Under the pieces are notes generated by a model. It was not told the origin of the DNA. It was given only the letters and a program-made list of their open reading frames with translations, and searched no databases. Source: Alphaproteobacteria bacterium (lineage in GTDB: Bacteria; Pseudomonadota; Alphaproteobacteria; Rhodobacterales; Rhodobacteraceae). Taken from it: a stretch of DNA of 64,000 nt. Of this stretch, positions 17,489 to 25,408 are shown piece by piece. The stretch spans positions 1-64,000 of the forward strand of contig JAUHWT010000004.1 of the NCBI GenBank assembly GCA_030427145.1. The letters run 5' to 3'. The position numbers and the translations under genes were made by a program. Numbering within the stretch: position 1 is the stretch's first letter; each line of letters starts with the position of its first letter.

Positions 17489-17626
17489 GGCAGGGCCTCA
17501 CTAAAACTCTTGCCTTTAGATAGGATATTTTCCTTTATATTCTCAACGTGACGCGCCAAATAAGGACACCGTTCCGTTTCTGGCGGAATTCGAAAAAATG
17601 GTATCGCTTTTTGAAGGAATTTAGGA
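17489..17626. promoter_or_regulatory. Divergent cysG / Lrp-type control region
   Basis: This 138-bp gap separates the divergent cysG operon and an Lrp/AsnC gene and is AT-rich. It holds the small palindrome AGGA-TATTT-TCCT at about 17522-17534. An Lrp-type protein would commonly bind here, but the actual operators cannot be fixed by eye. Confidence 0.4.
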
Positions 17627-18103
17627 ATGGCAGCCGCAATGGACGATCTGGACCGGAAAATTCTCAGCCTGCTCCAGGTCGATTCCAGCCTCCCGCTGGA
17701 CGAAATCGCCAAAAAACTTGGCACCTCCAAGACGCCGGTCTGGAACAGAATTCGCAAAATGCGCAAATCCGGCGTCATAAAAGGCGAGGTCGCGGTGCTC
17801 GATCCGGAGAAACTCGGGCTGGAGAGCTGTTTCTTCGTTCTGATTCGCACCTCCGAGCATGACGCCGACTGGCTCGCCCGCTTCCTGAAGGCCGTCCAGA
17901 ACCGCCCCGAGGTGCTCGAGGCCCACCGCCTCGCAGGCGACATCGACTACATTCTCAAGGTCCGCGTCGAAAACGCCAAGGCTTTCGACAACTTCTACCG
18001 CGCCCTGATCAAGGAGGTCTCCATCTTCAACGTCACCTCCAGCCTGTCCATGGAGGAAATCAAGAACACCACGGCCCTGCCTCTGGGCATCGAAAGCGAC
18101 TGA
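17627..18103 (+). CDS. Lrp/AsnC-family transcriptional regulator
   Basis: A 158-residue regulator. An N-terminal helix-turn-helix (LDRKILSLLQVDSSLPLDEI, then LGTSKTPVWNRIRKM) is followed by a RAM ligand-binding domain (VLEAHRLAGDIDYILKVRVE). GAAGGA eight bases before the ATG supports the start. Being divergent from cysG, it is a good candidate controller of siroheme and sulfite-reductase genes, probably sensing an amino acid such as cysteine; both points are inferred from position. Confidence 0.92.
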   Translation: MAAAMDDLDRKILSLLQVDSSLPLDEIAKKLGTSKTPVWNRIRKMRKSGVIKGEVAVLDPEKLGLESCFFVLIRTSEHDADWLARFLKAVQNRPEVLEAHRLAGDIDYILKVRVENAKAFDNFYRALIKEVSIFNVTSSLSMEEIKNTTALPLGIESD

Positions 18104-18407
18104 CCGGCGCTCCCGCTCATAGATGAGCCGTGCCAGCGTCGGACCGGTTGTTCATCACCCCCGGCCCGGAACAAGGGCCATCAGGCCCGCCGGGCGAGCG
18201 CCTGCCCGCCCCCAGGGGCTGGCGCTGTGTCAATCATAGGGCACAGCGGAGGGTTTGAGGGTTGGCTTCGGCATAAACTGCGCAGTCCCGCCCGGGGTGC
18301 GCCACCCCGCGTGCAGCCGCCCGCCCTGGGTTCATTCCCAACAAAACCGGTTGACGCCCCGGCCTCTCTCCCCAAAATGCCGCGCAAATCCCAGCCGGAG
18401 CCAGCAC
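18104..18407. other. Non-coding gap before the first DUF442 gene
   Basis: No gene is evident in this 304-bp stretch. It contains GGGCC-ATCA-GGCCC at about 18176-18189 and several GC-rich inverted segments. TTGACG near 18350 is followed 17 bp later by AAAATG, a possible promoter for the DUF442 gene. Confidence 0.35.
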
Positions 18408-18737
18408 ATGAACATCATCCCAATCAACCAGGACTACAGCGTCGCGCCCCAGATCACCGTCGATGACGTTCAGGCCATAGCCGACCACGGCTTCAAGTCC
18501 ATCATGTGCAACCGTCCCGACAACGAAAGCCCGGGCCAGCCACCCGTGGCCGAGATCCAGGCCGAAGCCGAACGCCTCGGCCTCGGCTTCTCCTTCGTCC
18601 CCGTGGTCTCGGGTCAGATCCAGCCGCAGAACATCACCGATTTCCAGGCCGCGATCCAGGACCTGCCCAAACCCGTGCTCGCCTACTGCCGCTCCGGCGC
18701 GCGCTGCGGCCACCTCTTCGAGATGGCCGGCATCTGA
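18408..18737 (+). CDS. DUF442/TIGR01244 phosphatase-like protein, copy A
   Basis: A 109-residue protein of the TIGR01244 family (DUF442, the phosphatase-like domain also found in Blh). The P-loop-like C-x4-R is in YCRSGARCGHLF. Family hallmarks IMCNRPDNESPGQP and PQNITDFQAAI are present. Members are annotated as sulfur transferases or phosphatases without firm proof. GGAG eight bases upstream supports the ATG at 18408. A paralogue of identical length lies at 22864, beyond the protease/sigma/RTX block. Confidence 0.88.
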   Translation: MNIIPINQDYSVAPQITVDDVQAIADHGFKSIMCNRPDNESPGQPPVAEIQAEAERLGLGFSFVPVVSGQIQPQNITDFQAAIQDLPKPVLAYCRSGARCGHLFEMAGI

Positions 18738-18744
18738 AGCACGC

Positions 18745-19899
18745 TCAGCCGCACACCCCCACGGCCTGCGGCAGACCGAGGCCAAACACCTCGTCGCGCC
18801 CGCTCTCGCCCAGATCAACCGCCCCGCGCGCCAGCCGCGCGCGGATGTCCTGGGCCGAGCCGCTACCGCCCTCACCCGCCACCAGCGCCGTCACAAACGG
18901 TGCCGCCAGCGACGTGCCCGACAGATACCGGCCCCCGCCATCCAGCTGAAGGAATATGTCCACGCCAGGCGCGGCAAAATCGATATGCCCACCCGTCGGA
19001 GCCTTCGCATAGGGCGCCATCGCCGCATCCACGGCAGTCACCGCAATCGTCTGGGAAAACGCCGCCGGATAGCGCGGCGGGCTCTCCGACCCGGAATTCC
19101 CCGCCGCAGCAATCACCACCATTCCACGTGCATCCGCGGCCTGCAAACCCCGGTCGAGGATTTTGTTGTAAGGCCCTGCCAAACTTACATTAACCAGCCG
19201 CACGCCCGATTGCGACAGCCAGTCAAACGCCCGCATCAGCGTGTCCACACCGGCGACCTCATCTCCACCAGGCAGGTCCGACACAACTACCGCACTAAAT
19301 ACCTCAGCCCCGGTCAACCTTCCAGGCCCCGCCAGAATTTCCGCCACCGCCGTTCCATGCTCGACCGCCGCCGGGCTTCCCCCGGTGAAATCCCGCTGCA
19401 CGATCCGCGCCCCGCCCAGCGCCACGGCCTCCCGGTCCACAACCCCGTCGATCATGCCCACCGGCACATCTGCCACACATCCCGTCTCCGGCCAGGCCAG
19501 CATCCCCGGCGCATAAACCCGCCCCTCCGCCTGCAGACGGTAGGCATGGTTCACCCCCACCGTACTGCCCGGCTCCATCGCCTCCAGTTCCCGAATGGCC
19601 CCCGGGCCATCGGTACCGTCCGGCATGCGAAACACGATCTGGTTCAGCCCAAGCCCGGCCAGCCGCGACCCGCGCAGATACACATATCCCCGCTCCGCCG
19701 CCCCCTCGGTCAGCCGCGCGGCGGCCGCCTCATCCGCGACCAGAGCCACAATCTCCGTCGGGTCGGTCACATCGCCTGCATCCCGCGCGATCTGCGCCTG
19801 CGGCACCGGCGGCGTCACGCCCGCCTGCTGGCAGGCCACCGGCCCAAGCAGCAGGGGAAAAACCAGAACCCTCAAACCACACTTCACATCAAACACCAC
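18745..19899 (-). CDS. S8-family (subtilisin-like) serine protease, exported
   Basis: A 384-residue subtilase. The catalytic residues are D151 (GMIDGVVD), H181 (EHGTAVAEILAG) and S330 (LSGTSLAAP), with the oxyanion asparagine N268 (AAAGNSG). A hydrophobic N-terminus ending ...GPVACQQ suggests export, with C23 possibly lipidated although the lipobox is imperfect. Residues about 48-120 form a pro-domain-like region. The start is the GTG at 19899 with AGGAAGG seven bases upstream. It is divergent from the anti-sigma-like gene and shares the promoter motif TGAAC-N17-CGAC with it. A role in regulated processing at the cell envelope is inferred. Confidence 0.9.
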   Translation of the reverse strand: MVFDVKCGLRVLVFPLLLGPVACQQAGVTPPVPQAQIARDAGDVTDPTEIVALVADEAAAARLTEGAAERGYVYLRGSRLAGLGLNQIVFRMPDGTDGPGAIRELEAMEPGSTVGVNHAYRLQAEGRVYAPGMLAWPETGCVADVPVGMIDGVVDREAVALGGARIVQRDFTGGSPAAVEHGTAVAEILAGPGRLTGAEVFSAVVVSDLPGGDEVAGVDTLMRAFDWLSQSGVRLVNVSLAGPYNKILDRGLQAADARGMVVIAAAGNSGSESPPRYPAAFSQTIAVTAVDAAMAPYAKAPTGGHIDFAAPGVDIFLQLDGGGRYLSGTSLAAPFVTALVAGEGGSGSAQDIRARLARGAVDLGESGRDEVFGLGLPQAVGVCG

Positions 19900-19936
19900 A
19901 ATTCCACCTTCCTGCTGAAATGCGTATCAATTCTTG

Positions 19937-19962
19937 GTCGCACGGCACCGGCTCCCGGTTCA
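19937..19962 (-). promoter_or_regulatory. Putative ECF promoter of the S8 protease gene
   Basis: On the minus strand TGAAC (19962-19958) and CGAC (19940-19937) are separated by exactly 17 bases, ending 37 bp before the GTG start. The same motif with the same spacing precedes the anti-sigma and RTX genes. AAC and CG cores at this distance are typical of ECF sigma promoters. Confidence 0.6.
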
Positions 19963-19997
19963 CCTGAGCGCATCAAAAATTATTTTGCCATGAAATC

Positions 19998-20023
19998 TGA
20001 ACTGCCCGCCCCTTTGACTCGAC
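19998..20023 (+). promoter_or_regulatory. Putative ECF promoter of the anti-sigma-like gene
   Basis: TGAAC (19998-20002) and CGAC (20020-20023) are separated by 17 bases, 67 bp before the GTG start. The preceding bases AAATC are shared with the RTX promoter. Its -35-like box lies back to back with that of the divergent protease promoter, 35 bp away. Confidence 0.6.
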
Positions 20024-20090
20024 TATATTCAGTGAATGCCGGAAAATCAGCACCGACCCGGCGTAGCGCAGACCAAAAAGGGGCAGTACA

Positions 20091-20702
20091 GTGACGGACA
20101 CACCCGACCCGATGGACAACGACCGCGTTGACGCCGCCCTGATGGACTACGTGCGCGGCAAACTCGACGCTGACGAGGCAACAGCCGTCGAGGCCGAGGC
20201 CGCCCGCAACCCACAGGTGAAATCCGACATCGACCTTCTGCGTGGCATCGCCGCCCTGCGCGACGCCCCGGCCGAGACAGGCCCCGGTGAGTTCGGCTGG
20301 GCCCGCCTCTCCCGCGCCATCGACCGCGAGGAAGCCACACCCGCGCCCGCCCAAACCAAAACACCCGTCCGCTCCTGGACCCCAGCCCTGCGCATCGCCG
20401 CGACGGCTCTCCTTGCCGTGGGTGTCTGGCAGTTCGCCGTCGTCCCCAACCTGCCCGGCCAGGGCGACCGCTTCGTGCCCGTATCTGAGACACCCACCGA
20501 CACCGTAACCGTGGCCTTCCAACCCGACGCCACCGAGGCCCAGATCCGCGCGCTCCTCCAGGAGATTGGCGCCACCATCACCGGCGGCCCCAACGCCCTC
20601 GGCCTCTGGCAGATCGGCTTCACCGATGACAGCACGCGCGACGCAGGCATTGAACGCCTCGCCACGGAAACCACAATCGTCGAAAGCGTCCAGGCCGACT
20701 GA
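20091..20702 (+). CDS. Anti-sigma-factor-like single-pass membrane protein
   Basis: A 203-residue protein. The N-terminal 90 residues are cytosolic and acidic-helical like an anti-sigma domain (ALMDYVRGKLDADEATAVEA) but lack the zinc motif H-x3-C-x2-C. One membrane segment follows at about residues 98-116 (ALRIAATALLAVGVWQFAVV). The periplasmic part (VTVAFQPDATEAQIRALLQE, then GLWQIGF) resembles subtilase pro-domains. The start is the GTG at 20091 after AAGGGG. It is tail to tail with the ECF gene, three bases apart. That it binds this sigma factor is inferred from position and architecture. Confidence 0.75.
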   Translation: MTDTPDPMDNDRVDAALMDYVRGKLDADEATAVEAEAARNPQVKSDIDLLRGIAALRDAPAETGPGEFGWARLSRAIDREEATPAPAQTKTPVRSWTPALRIAATALLAVGVWQFAVVPNLPGQGDRFVPVSETPTDTVTVAFQPDATEAQIRALLQEIGATITGGPNALGLWQIGFTDDSTRDAGIERLATETTIVESVQAD

Positions 20703-20705
20703 CTG

Positions 20706-21263
20706 TCAGGCCACCAGCCCGAACGCCGCCAGACACCGCTTTAGCAGTTCCTTGGCACTCGCGATCCGCGTCTTCACCGTGCCAACCGGCACGCCCTCAA
20801 TATCGGCAATCTCGCGATAGGCCAGGTCCTGAAAAAACGCGAGTTCCACAGCCGCCCGGTGCTGCGCCCCCAGCCCCTGGATACAGCCGCGCACCCGGTC
20901 CGCGTCGCTTGCCGCCTCCGCCACGGCCTCCGGGTCCGGAGCATCATCGGCCATCGTCTCATCCGGTTCCGACACAACCACCCGTCCCGACCGCCGCATC
21001 CGGTCAATGGACTTGTTCCGCGCAATCCCGAACATCCATGTGGTGACGCTCGACCGCCCCTCGAACCGCCCGGCCCCGCGCCAGACATCGATGAACGTCT
21101 CCTGCATCACATCCGCCGCCTCGAACCGGTCACTCAGCCGCGACAGCAGAAACCGGTAAAGCGGCGCGTTATGCCTCTCATATAGATCCCGCATCGCGCA
21201 CCGGTCTCCCGTGGCAATCCGTGACAGCAGATCCCGATCCGTTTCAACGCCCGTCTCCGCCAT
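20706..21263 (-). CDS. ECF-type RNA polymerase sigma factor
   Basis: A 185-residue sigma-70 family protein with region 2 (LYRFLLSRLSDRFEAADVMQ, then TWMFGIARNKSIDRMRR) and region 4 (HRAAVELAFFQDLAYREIAD, then GVPVGTVKTRI). The start is the ATG at 21263; the frame continues upstream antisense to the RTX gene but that part is not coding. It is convergent with the anti-sigma-like gene rather than in the usual sigma/anti-sigma operon. Its own upstream region shows no TGAAC-N17-CGAC motif, so it does not obviously autoregulate. Confidence 0.92.
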   Translation of the reverse strand: MAETGVETDRDLLSRIATGDRCAMRDLYERHNAPLYRFLLSRLSDRFEAADVMQETFIDVWRGAGRFEGRSSVTTWMFGIARNKSIDRMRRSGRVVVSEPDETMADDAPDPEAVAEAASDADRVRGCIQGLGAQHRAAVELAFFQDLAYREIADIEGVPVGTVKTRIASAKELLKRCLAAFGLVA

Positions 21264-21392
21264 ACCCGGCCCACCCCGCAAAATCCCGTGACGGCCCGGC
21301 CATAACGGCCCGCCGGCCGCCCAATTCTTAAGGCCGGTTTTTCGCTCCGTGAAGGCACCCAAAAAATAATTTCGAAAAATCCGAAAAAAATC

Positions 21393-21418
21393 TGAACCAC
21401 CCCGGCCCCTGCCACGAC
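21393..21418 (+). promoter_or_regulatory. Putative ECF promoter of the RTX gene
   Basis: TGAAC (21393-21397) and CGAC (21415-21418) are 17 bases apart, preceded by AAATC as in the anti-sigma promoter, and end 55 bp before the ATG. This is the third occurrence of the motif in 1.5 kb, each time upstream of a gene and in its direction. Confidence 0.6.
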
Positions 21419-21473
21419 CCATGTACAGGAACGCCACGGTGGCGTTGCCAAAATTGAAACTGGAGACATTAAA

Positions 21474-22682
21474 ATGGCTAAATGGGAAATTACCGGCTCT
21501 GACGAAGCGGACGTACTGGTCGGCAAAGGCAAAGATGAACTGATTGAGGCCCTGGCCGGCGAGGATCTCGTTGTGGCGGGCGCAGGCGACGACACCGTAT
21601 TTGGCGGCGACGACAATGACGTCCTGGCCGGCGAGGACGGAGACGACGTTCTGGTTGGCGACCGCGGCAACGACATCATGCTCGGCGGCAACGGCTCCGA
21701 CAGGATGATCTGGAACAACGGCGACGGCACCGACATCATGGAAGGCGGCGCAGGCTACGACACCGCCGAAGTGAACGGCTCCGACGACCTCGGCGACGAG
21801 TTCCTGCTCGCCTCCAACGGTGACCGCCTCGACTTCCAGCGCGTCAACTTCGGTCAGTTCTCCCTCGACATCGGCAGCACCGAGAAAATGATCGTAAACG
21901 GCCTCGGTGGCAACGACATCATCAAAGCCACCGGCCTCGACGCGGGTCTGGTGAAACTCCGTGCCTATGGTGATGAAGGCGACGATGAGATTTTCGGCTC
22001 CCAGGGCGACGACTACCTCAAGGGCGGATCCGGCGACGACCTCATCGTGGGCAACCGTGGCGACGACAAAATGTACGGCGGCTCCGGCGACGACACCATG
22101 GTCTGGAACAACGGCGACGGCTCCGACCGTATGGACGGTGACAGCGGCCACGACACGGTTCAGGTCAATGGCGCCGACGGCGCGGGCGATGAATTTGAAA
22201 TCCGCTCCAACGGCGACCATGTCGAATTTGAGCGCGTCAACCTTGGGCCCTTCACCCTCGACATCCGCGACACCGAACAGCTTGAGGTCCGCGGCCAGGG
22301 CGGCGACGACAGCATCGACGCCAGCGATCTCGACGCCGGTCAGATCAAACTGCGCCTCTATGGCGGCGACGGCGATGACACCATCACCGGCAGCGAAGGC
22401 AGGGACTACATCAACGGCGGCAACGGTGACGACCTGATGACCGGTGGTGACGGCGCCGACACGTTCCTCTTCCGCCGCGGCGGGGACACCATCACCGATT
22501 TCGAAAACGGTGTGGACCGCATCAAAATCTCCGCCGGGAACGAATACGACAGCTGGGACGAGGTCGTCGCAGTCGCCACCCAGGAGGGCAACGATGTGGA
22601 AATCGACTTCGGCGGCAACGACGTGCTGACACTGGAAAACTTCGACATCAACAACCTCGACGCGAGCGACTTCCTGTTCTGA
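21474..22682 (+). CDS. RTX-type calcium-binding repeat protein, probably type I secreted
   Basis: A 402-residue acidic protein without Sec signal, made of GGxGxDxUx nonapeptide repeats (GGSGDDLIVG, GGNGDDLMTG). These bind calcium in parallel beta-rolls after secretion. The C-terminus has the serralysin-like DTITDFENGVDRI and ends in SDFLF, a typical type I secretion tail. Residues about 76-200 and 207-330 are an internal duplication: IWNNGDG at 79 and VWNNGDG at 210, SLDIGSTE and TLDIRDTE in step. No enzymatic domain is seen. GGAGA precedes the ATG. The upstream motif suggests control by the neighbouring ECF factor. Confidence 0.9.
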   Translation: MAKWEITGSDEADVLVGKGKDELIEALAGEDLVVAGAGDDTVFGGDDNDVLAGEDGDDVLVGDRGNDIMLGGNGSDRMIWNNGDGTDIMEGGAGYDTAEVNGSDDLGDEFLLASNGDRLDFQRVNFGQFSLDIGSTEKMIVNGLGGNDIIKATGLDAGLVKLRAYGDEGDDEIFGSQGDDYLKGGSGDDLIVGNRGDDKMYGGSGDDTMVWNNGDGSDRMDGDSGHDTVQVNGADGAGDEFEIRSNGDHVEFERVNLGPFTLDIRDTEQLEVRGQGGDDSIDASDLDAGQIKLRLYGGDGDDTITGSEGRDYINGGNGDDLMTGGDGADTFLFRRGGDTITDFENGVDRIKISAGNEYDSWDEVVAVATQEGNDVEIDFGGNDVLTLENFDINNLDASDFLF

Positions 22683-22714
22683 TCCATCACCCGGTTCACG
22701 GCCCTCAAAACAGG

Positions 22715-22740
22715 GACGCGTCGCCACCAGGCGGCGCGTC
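22715..22740 (+). terminator. Hairpin downstream of the RTX gene
   Basis: GACGCGTCGCC-acca-GGCGGCGCGTC is an 11-bp stem including one G-T pair, 33 bp after the stop. No T-run follows, so it is a terminator-like or mRNA-stabilising hairpin rather than a textbook terminator. Confidence 0.4.
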
Positions 22741-22863
22741 AGCGTCCCGCCCCATCGGCAGGGAAGCGCCTACTTGGAAAACCACATGCATAATTTCACC
22801 AAAACTGTTGAAACCATGCCAAAATCCCCTCCTAATGAAAATAATACAGCCGGAGCTGACGCC

Positions 22864-23193
22864 ATGAAAACCATCGAGATCTCGTCCGAGTACAGCGTCG
22901 CCTCCCAAATCGCCGTGGAGGATGTTCAGACCATCAGCGACCTCGGTTTCCGCGCGATCATGTGCAACCGTCCCGACAATGAGGAACCCGGCCAGCCCCG
23001 CGCCCAGGATATCGGCGCCGAAGCCGAACGCCTCGGCCTCAAATTCTCATGGGTGCCGGTGGAAACGGGCCGGATTCAGCCGCAGAACATCCTGGATTTC
23101 AGCTCGGAACTGCAACGTCTGCCCAAGCCCGTGCTGACCTACTGCCGCACCGCCGCGCGCTGCACCCACCTCTTCGATATGGCGGGGCTCTAA
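22864..23193 (+). CDS. DUF442/TIGR01244 phosphatase-like protein, copy B
   Basis: A 109-residue paralogue of the gene at 18408: the same MCNRPDNEEPGQPRAQDI core, the same IQPQNILDFSSELQRLPKP, and C-x4-R in YCRTAARCTHLF. The ATG at 22864 has GGAG eight bases upstream inside AGCCGGAGCTGACGCC, which also resembles the ribosome-binding region of copy A. The two copies flank the protease/sigma/RTX block in the same orientation. Biochemical function is not settled for the family. Confidence 0.88.
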   Translation: MKTIEISSEYSVASQIAVEDVQTISDLGFRAIMCNRPDNEEPGQPRAQDIGAEAERLGLKFSWVPVETGRIQPQNILDFSSELQRLPKPVLTYCRTAARCTHLFDMAGL

Positions 23194-23197
23194 CCCC

Positions 23198-24472
23198 TCA
23201 CCGCACCCGCCGGTCCACACTCGCCGGCCGCCCTGGCAGAGACAGCGCCGTCGGCACCGTGGCCCTCTGCGCCACAACCTTACCCTTCGCGATCACCGCC
23301 CGCCGGTCGGCCCTGAGCCGCAGAGCCTCAATCGGGTTCCCGGCATCGAGCACCACCAGGCTCGCCACCGCACCCTTGTGCAGCCCGTAATCCTTCAGCC
23401 CGATAATCGCCGCGTTCTCCTCCGTCACCATGCGGAAACAGTGCGCCATGTCCTCCGGGCTCGTCATCTGCGCCACATGCAGCCCCATAAAAGCCACATC
23501 CAGCATGTCCGCCGTGCCCAGAGAATACCACGGGTCCAGCACGCAGTCCTGCCCCCAGCCCACACGGATCCCATGCGCCCGCATCTCCGGCACCCGCGTC
23601 AGACCGCGCCGCTTTGGATACGTGTCATGCCGCCCCTGGATCACGATATTGATGAGCGGATTAGGGATGACCGAGACCTCCGCCTCCGCAATCAGCGGCA
23701 ACAGCTTGGAAACATAGTAGTTGTCCATCGAATGCATCGAGGTCAGATGGCTCCCCGCCACGCGCCCCTGAAGCCCCAGCCGCTGCGTCTCATAGGCCAG
23801 CTGCTCAATATGCCGCGACTCCGGATCATCCGTCTCGTCACAGTGCAGATCCACTGGCAGACCGCGGTCGGCCGCAATTTCACACAGCTCCGTCACCGAC
23901 CGCCGGCCATCGGCCATGGTACGCTCGAAATGCGGAATGCCACCCACGACATCCACACCCATGTCCAGCGCCCGGATCGTATTCGCCCGCGCCGTCGGAT
24001 CGCGATAGAATCCGTCCTGCGGGAACGCCACCAGTTGCAGGTCGATGTAATCCTTCACCCGCTCCCGCACCTCGATCAGCGCCTCAACACCCAAAAGCCG
24101 GTCATCGCAGGTATCCACATGCGTCCGAATGGCCAGAAGCCCCATCGACACCGCCCAGTCACAATAAGCCAGCGCCCGCTCGACCACCGCCTCATGGGTC
24201 AGGATCTCTTTCAACTCCCCCCAGAGCGCGATCCCCTCAAGCAGCGTCCCCGACGCATTGATCCGCGGCGTCCCGTAACTCAGCGTCGCATCCATGTGAA
24301 AATGCGGATCGACAAACGGCGGCGACACCAGGCATCCGCCCGCATCCACAACCGTTCCGGCCTCAGCCGAAATCCCCGGGGCCACATCCACAATCCGGTC
24401 GCCCTGAATGGCAATGTCCGCTTGCCGGCCATCCGGCAAAACCCCATCCTTTACAAGAACATCCAGACTCAT
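23198..24472 (-). CDS. codA: Cytosine deaminase-like amidohydrolase
   Basis: A 424-residue metal-dependent amidohydrolase with the CodA layout. Metal ligands H57 and H59 lie in VDPHFHMDATLSYG, followed by the histidine in DLHCDETDDPESRH, the histidine in GSHLTSMHSM and the aspartate in WGQDCVLDPW. It converts cytosine to uracil and ammonia or acts on a related base. It is the last gene of an operon with a nucleoside-type ABC transporter, overlapping the permease gene by four bases, so imported bases or nucleosides are its probable substrates. Confidence 0.85.
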   Translation of the reverse strand: MSLDVLVKDGVLPDGRQADIAIQGDRIVDVAPGISAEAGTVVDAGGCLVSPPFVDPHFHMDATLSYGTPRINASGTLLEGIALWGELKEILTHEAVVERALAYCDWAVSMGLLAIRTHVDTCDDRLLGVEALIEVRERVKDYIDLQLVAFPQDGFYRDPTARANTIRALDMGVDVVGGIPHFERTMADGRRSVTELCEIAADRGLPVDLHCDETDDPESRHIEQLAYETQRLGLQGRVAGSHLTSMHSMDNYYVSKLLPLIAEAEVSVIPNPLINIVIQGRHDTYPKRRGLTRVPEMRAHGIRVGWGQDCVLDPWYSLGTADMLDVAFMGLHVAQMTSPEDMAHCFRMVTEENAAIIGLKDYGLHKGAVASLVVLDAGNPIEALRLRADRRAVIAKGKVVAQRATVPTALSLPGRPASVDRRVR

Positions 24473-25407
24473 CTTTCACCTTTGCGATATGGCACCATCA
24501 GCGCCTTTGGATAGCTCGCCCGCCGCGCAACCACGATCAGCGCCACAATCGACATGATATAGGGCAGCATCAGGAACACCTGATACGGAATGGCCTCCAC
24601 GATACCCTGCAGCCGCACCTGATAGGCGTCAAACGCCGCGAACAATACCGCGCCCAGGAGCGCCTTCCCCGGCCGCCAGGAGCCAAAAACCACCAGCGCG
24701 ATACAGACCCAGCCGCGCCCGTTCACCATCTCAAAGAAAAACGAGTCAAAGGCCGACATGGTCAGAAACGCGCCACCGATTGCCATCAACCCGGACCCCA
24801 CGGCCACGGCACCCATGCGCACCACCGTCACACTGATCCCCTTGGCCTCCAGCGCATCCGGGTTCTCCCCTGCCACCCGGACCGCAAGTCCCAGCGGCGT
24901 GCGGTACAGCACCCAGGCCACCACGGCCACCATGACAAAGGCCAGATACGTAAACGGCGTCTGCGTGAAAAACGCCTCGCCAATCACCGGAATATCCGAA
25001 AGCCCCGGCACTGCCCAGGGCTGGAACGCCTCGATCTTCGGCGGCGACGTCACCTCCGGCAGCGCAATACGGTAAATGTAGTAGGTCAGACTGGTCGCCA
25101 GCAGCGTTACGCCAATCCCCGTCACATGCTGCGACAGCCCCAGCGGCACCGTCAGCAACCCGTGCAGCAGCCCGTACACCACCCCGGTCAGACCCGCGAC
25201 CGCCACCCCGGTCCAGAGATCAAAGCCCAGATACACCGTGAACCAGCCGCTGAACGCGCCCGCCACCATGATCCCCTCGATCCCGAGGTTCAAAACACCC
25301 GCCCGCTCACAGATCAACTCACCCAGCGTGGCAAAAATCAGCGGCGAGGCAATGCGGATGGCGGCGGCCCAGAAACTCGCGGTCAGAAGGATTTCAAACG
25401 CGTCCAT
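24469..25407 (-). CDS. Nucleoside-type ABC transporter permease (NupQ/YufQ-like)
   Basis: A 312-residue inner-membrane permease with eight or more hydrophobic segments. Its start region LIFATLGELICERAGVLNLG followed by GIEGIMVAGAF is the hallmark of the second permease of BMP/nucleoside ABC importers. It lies one base after the first permease gene and overlaps codA. It forms the channel with the product of 25409-26455. Confidence 0.9.
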   Translation of the reverse strand: MDAFEILLTASFWAAAIRIASPLIFATLGELICERAGVLNLGIEGIMVAGAFSGWFTVYLGFDLWTGVAVAGLTGVVYGLLHGLLTVPLGLSQHVTGIGVTLLATSLTYYIYRIALPEVTSPPKIEAFQPWAVPGLSDIPVIGEAFFTQTPFTYLAFVMVAVVAWVLYRTPLGLAVRVAGENPDALEAKGISVTVVRMGAVAVGSGLMAIGGAFLTMSAFDSFFFEMVNGRGWVCIALVVFGSWRPGKALLGAVLFAAFDAYQVRLQGIVEAIPYQVFLMLPYIMSIVALIVVARRASYPKALMVPYRKGER

Positions 25408-25408
25408 G

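Noticed and set aside
18408-22682. Toxin or contact-dependent killing locus
   Set aside because: The RTX protein has no toxin domain, no immunity-like gene is present, and the context fits ECF-controlled envelope functions better.
20706-22727. A 673-codon open frame antisense to the RTX gene
   Set aside because: Only its last 186 codons encode a real protein (the ECF sigma factor). The rest mirrors the repetitive RTX codons on the other strand.
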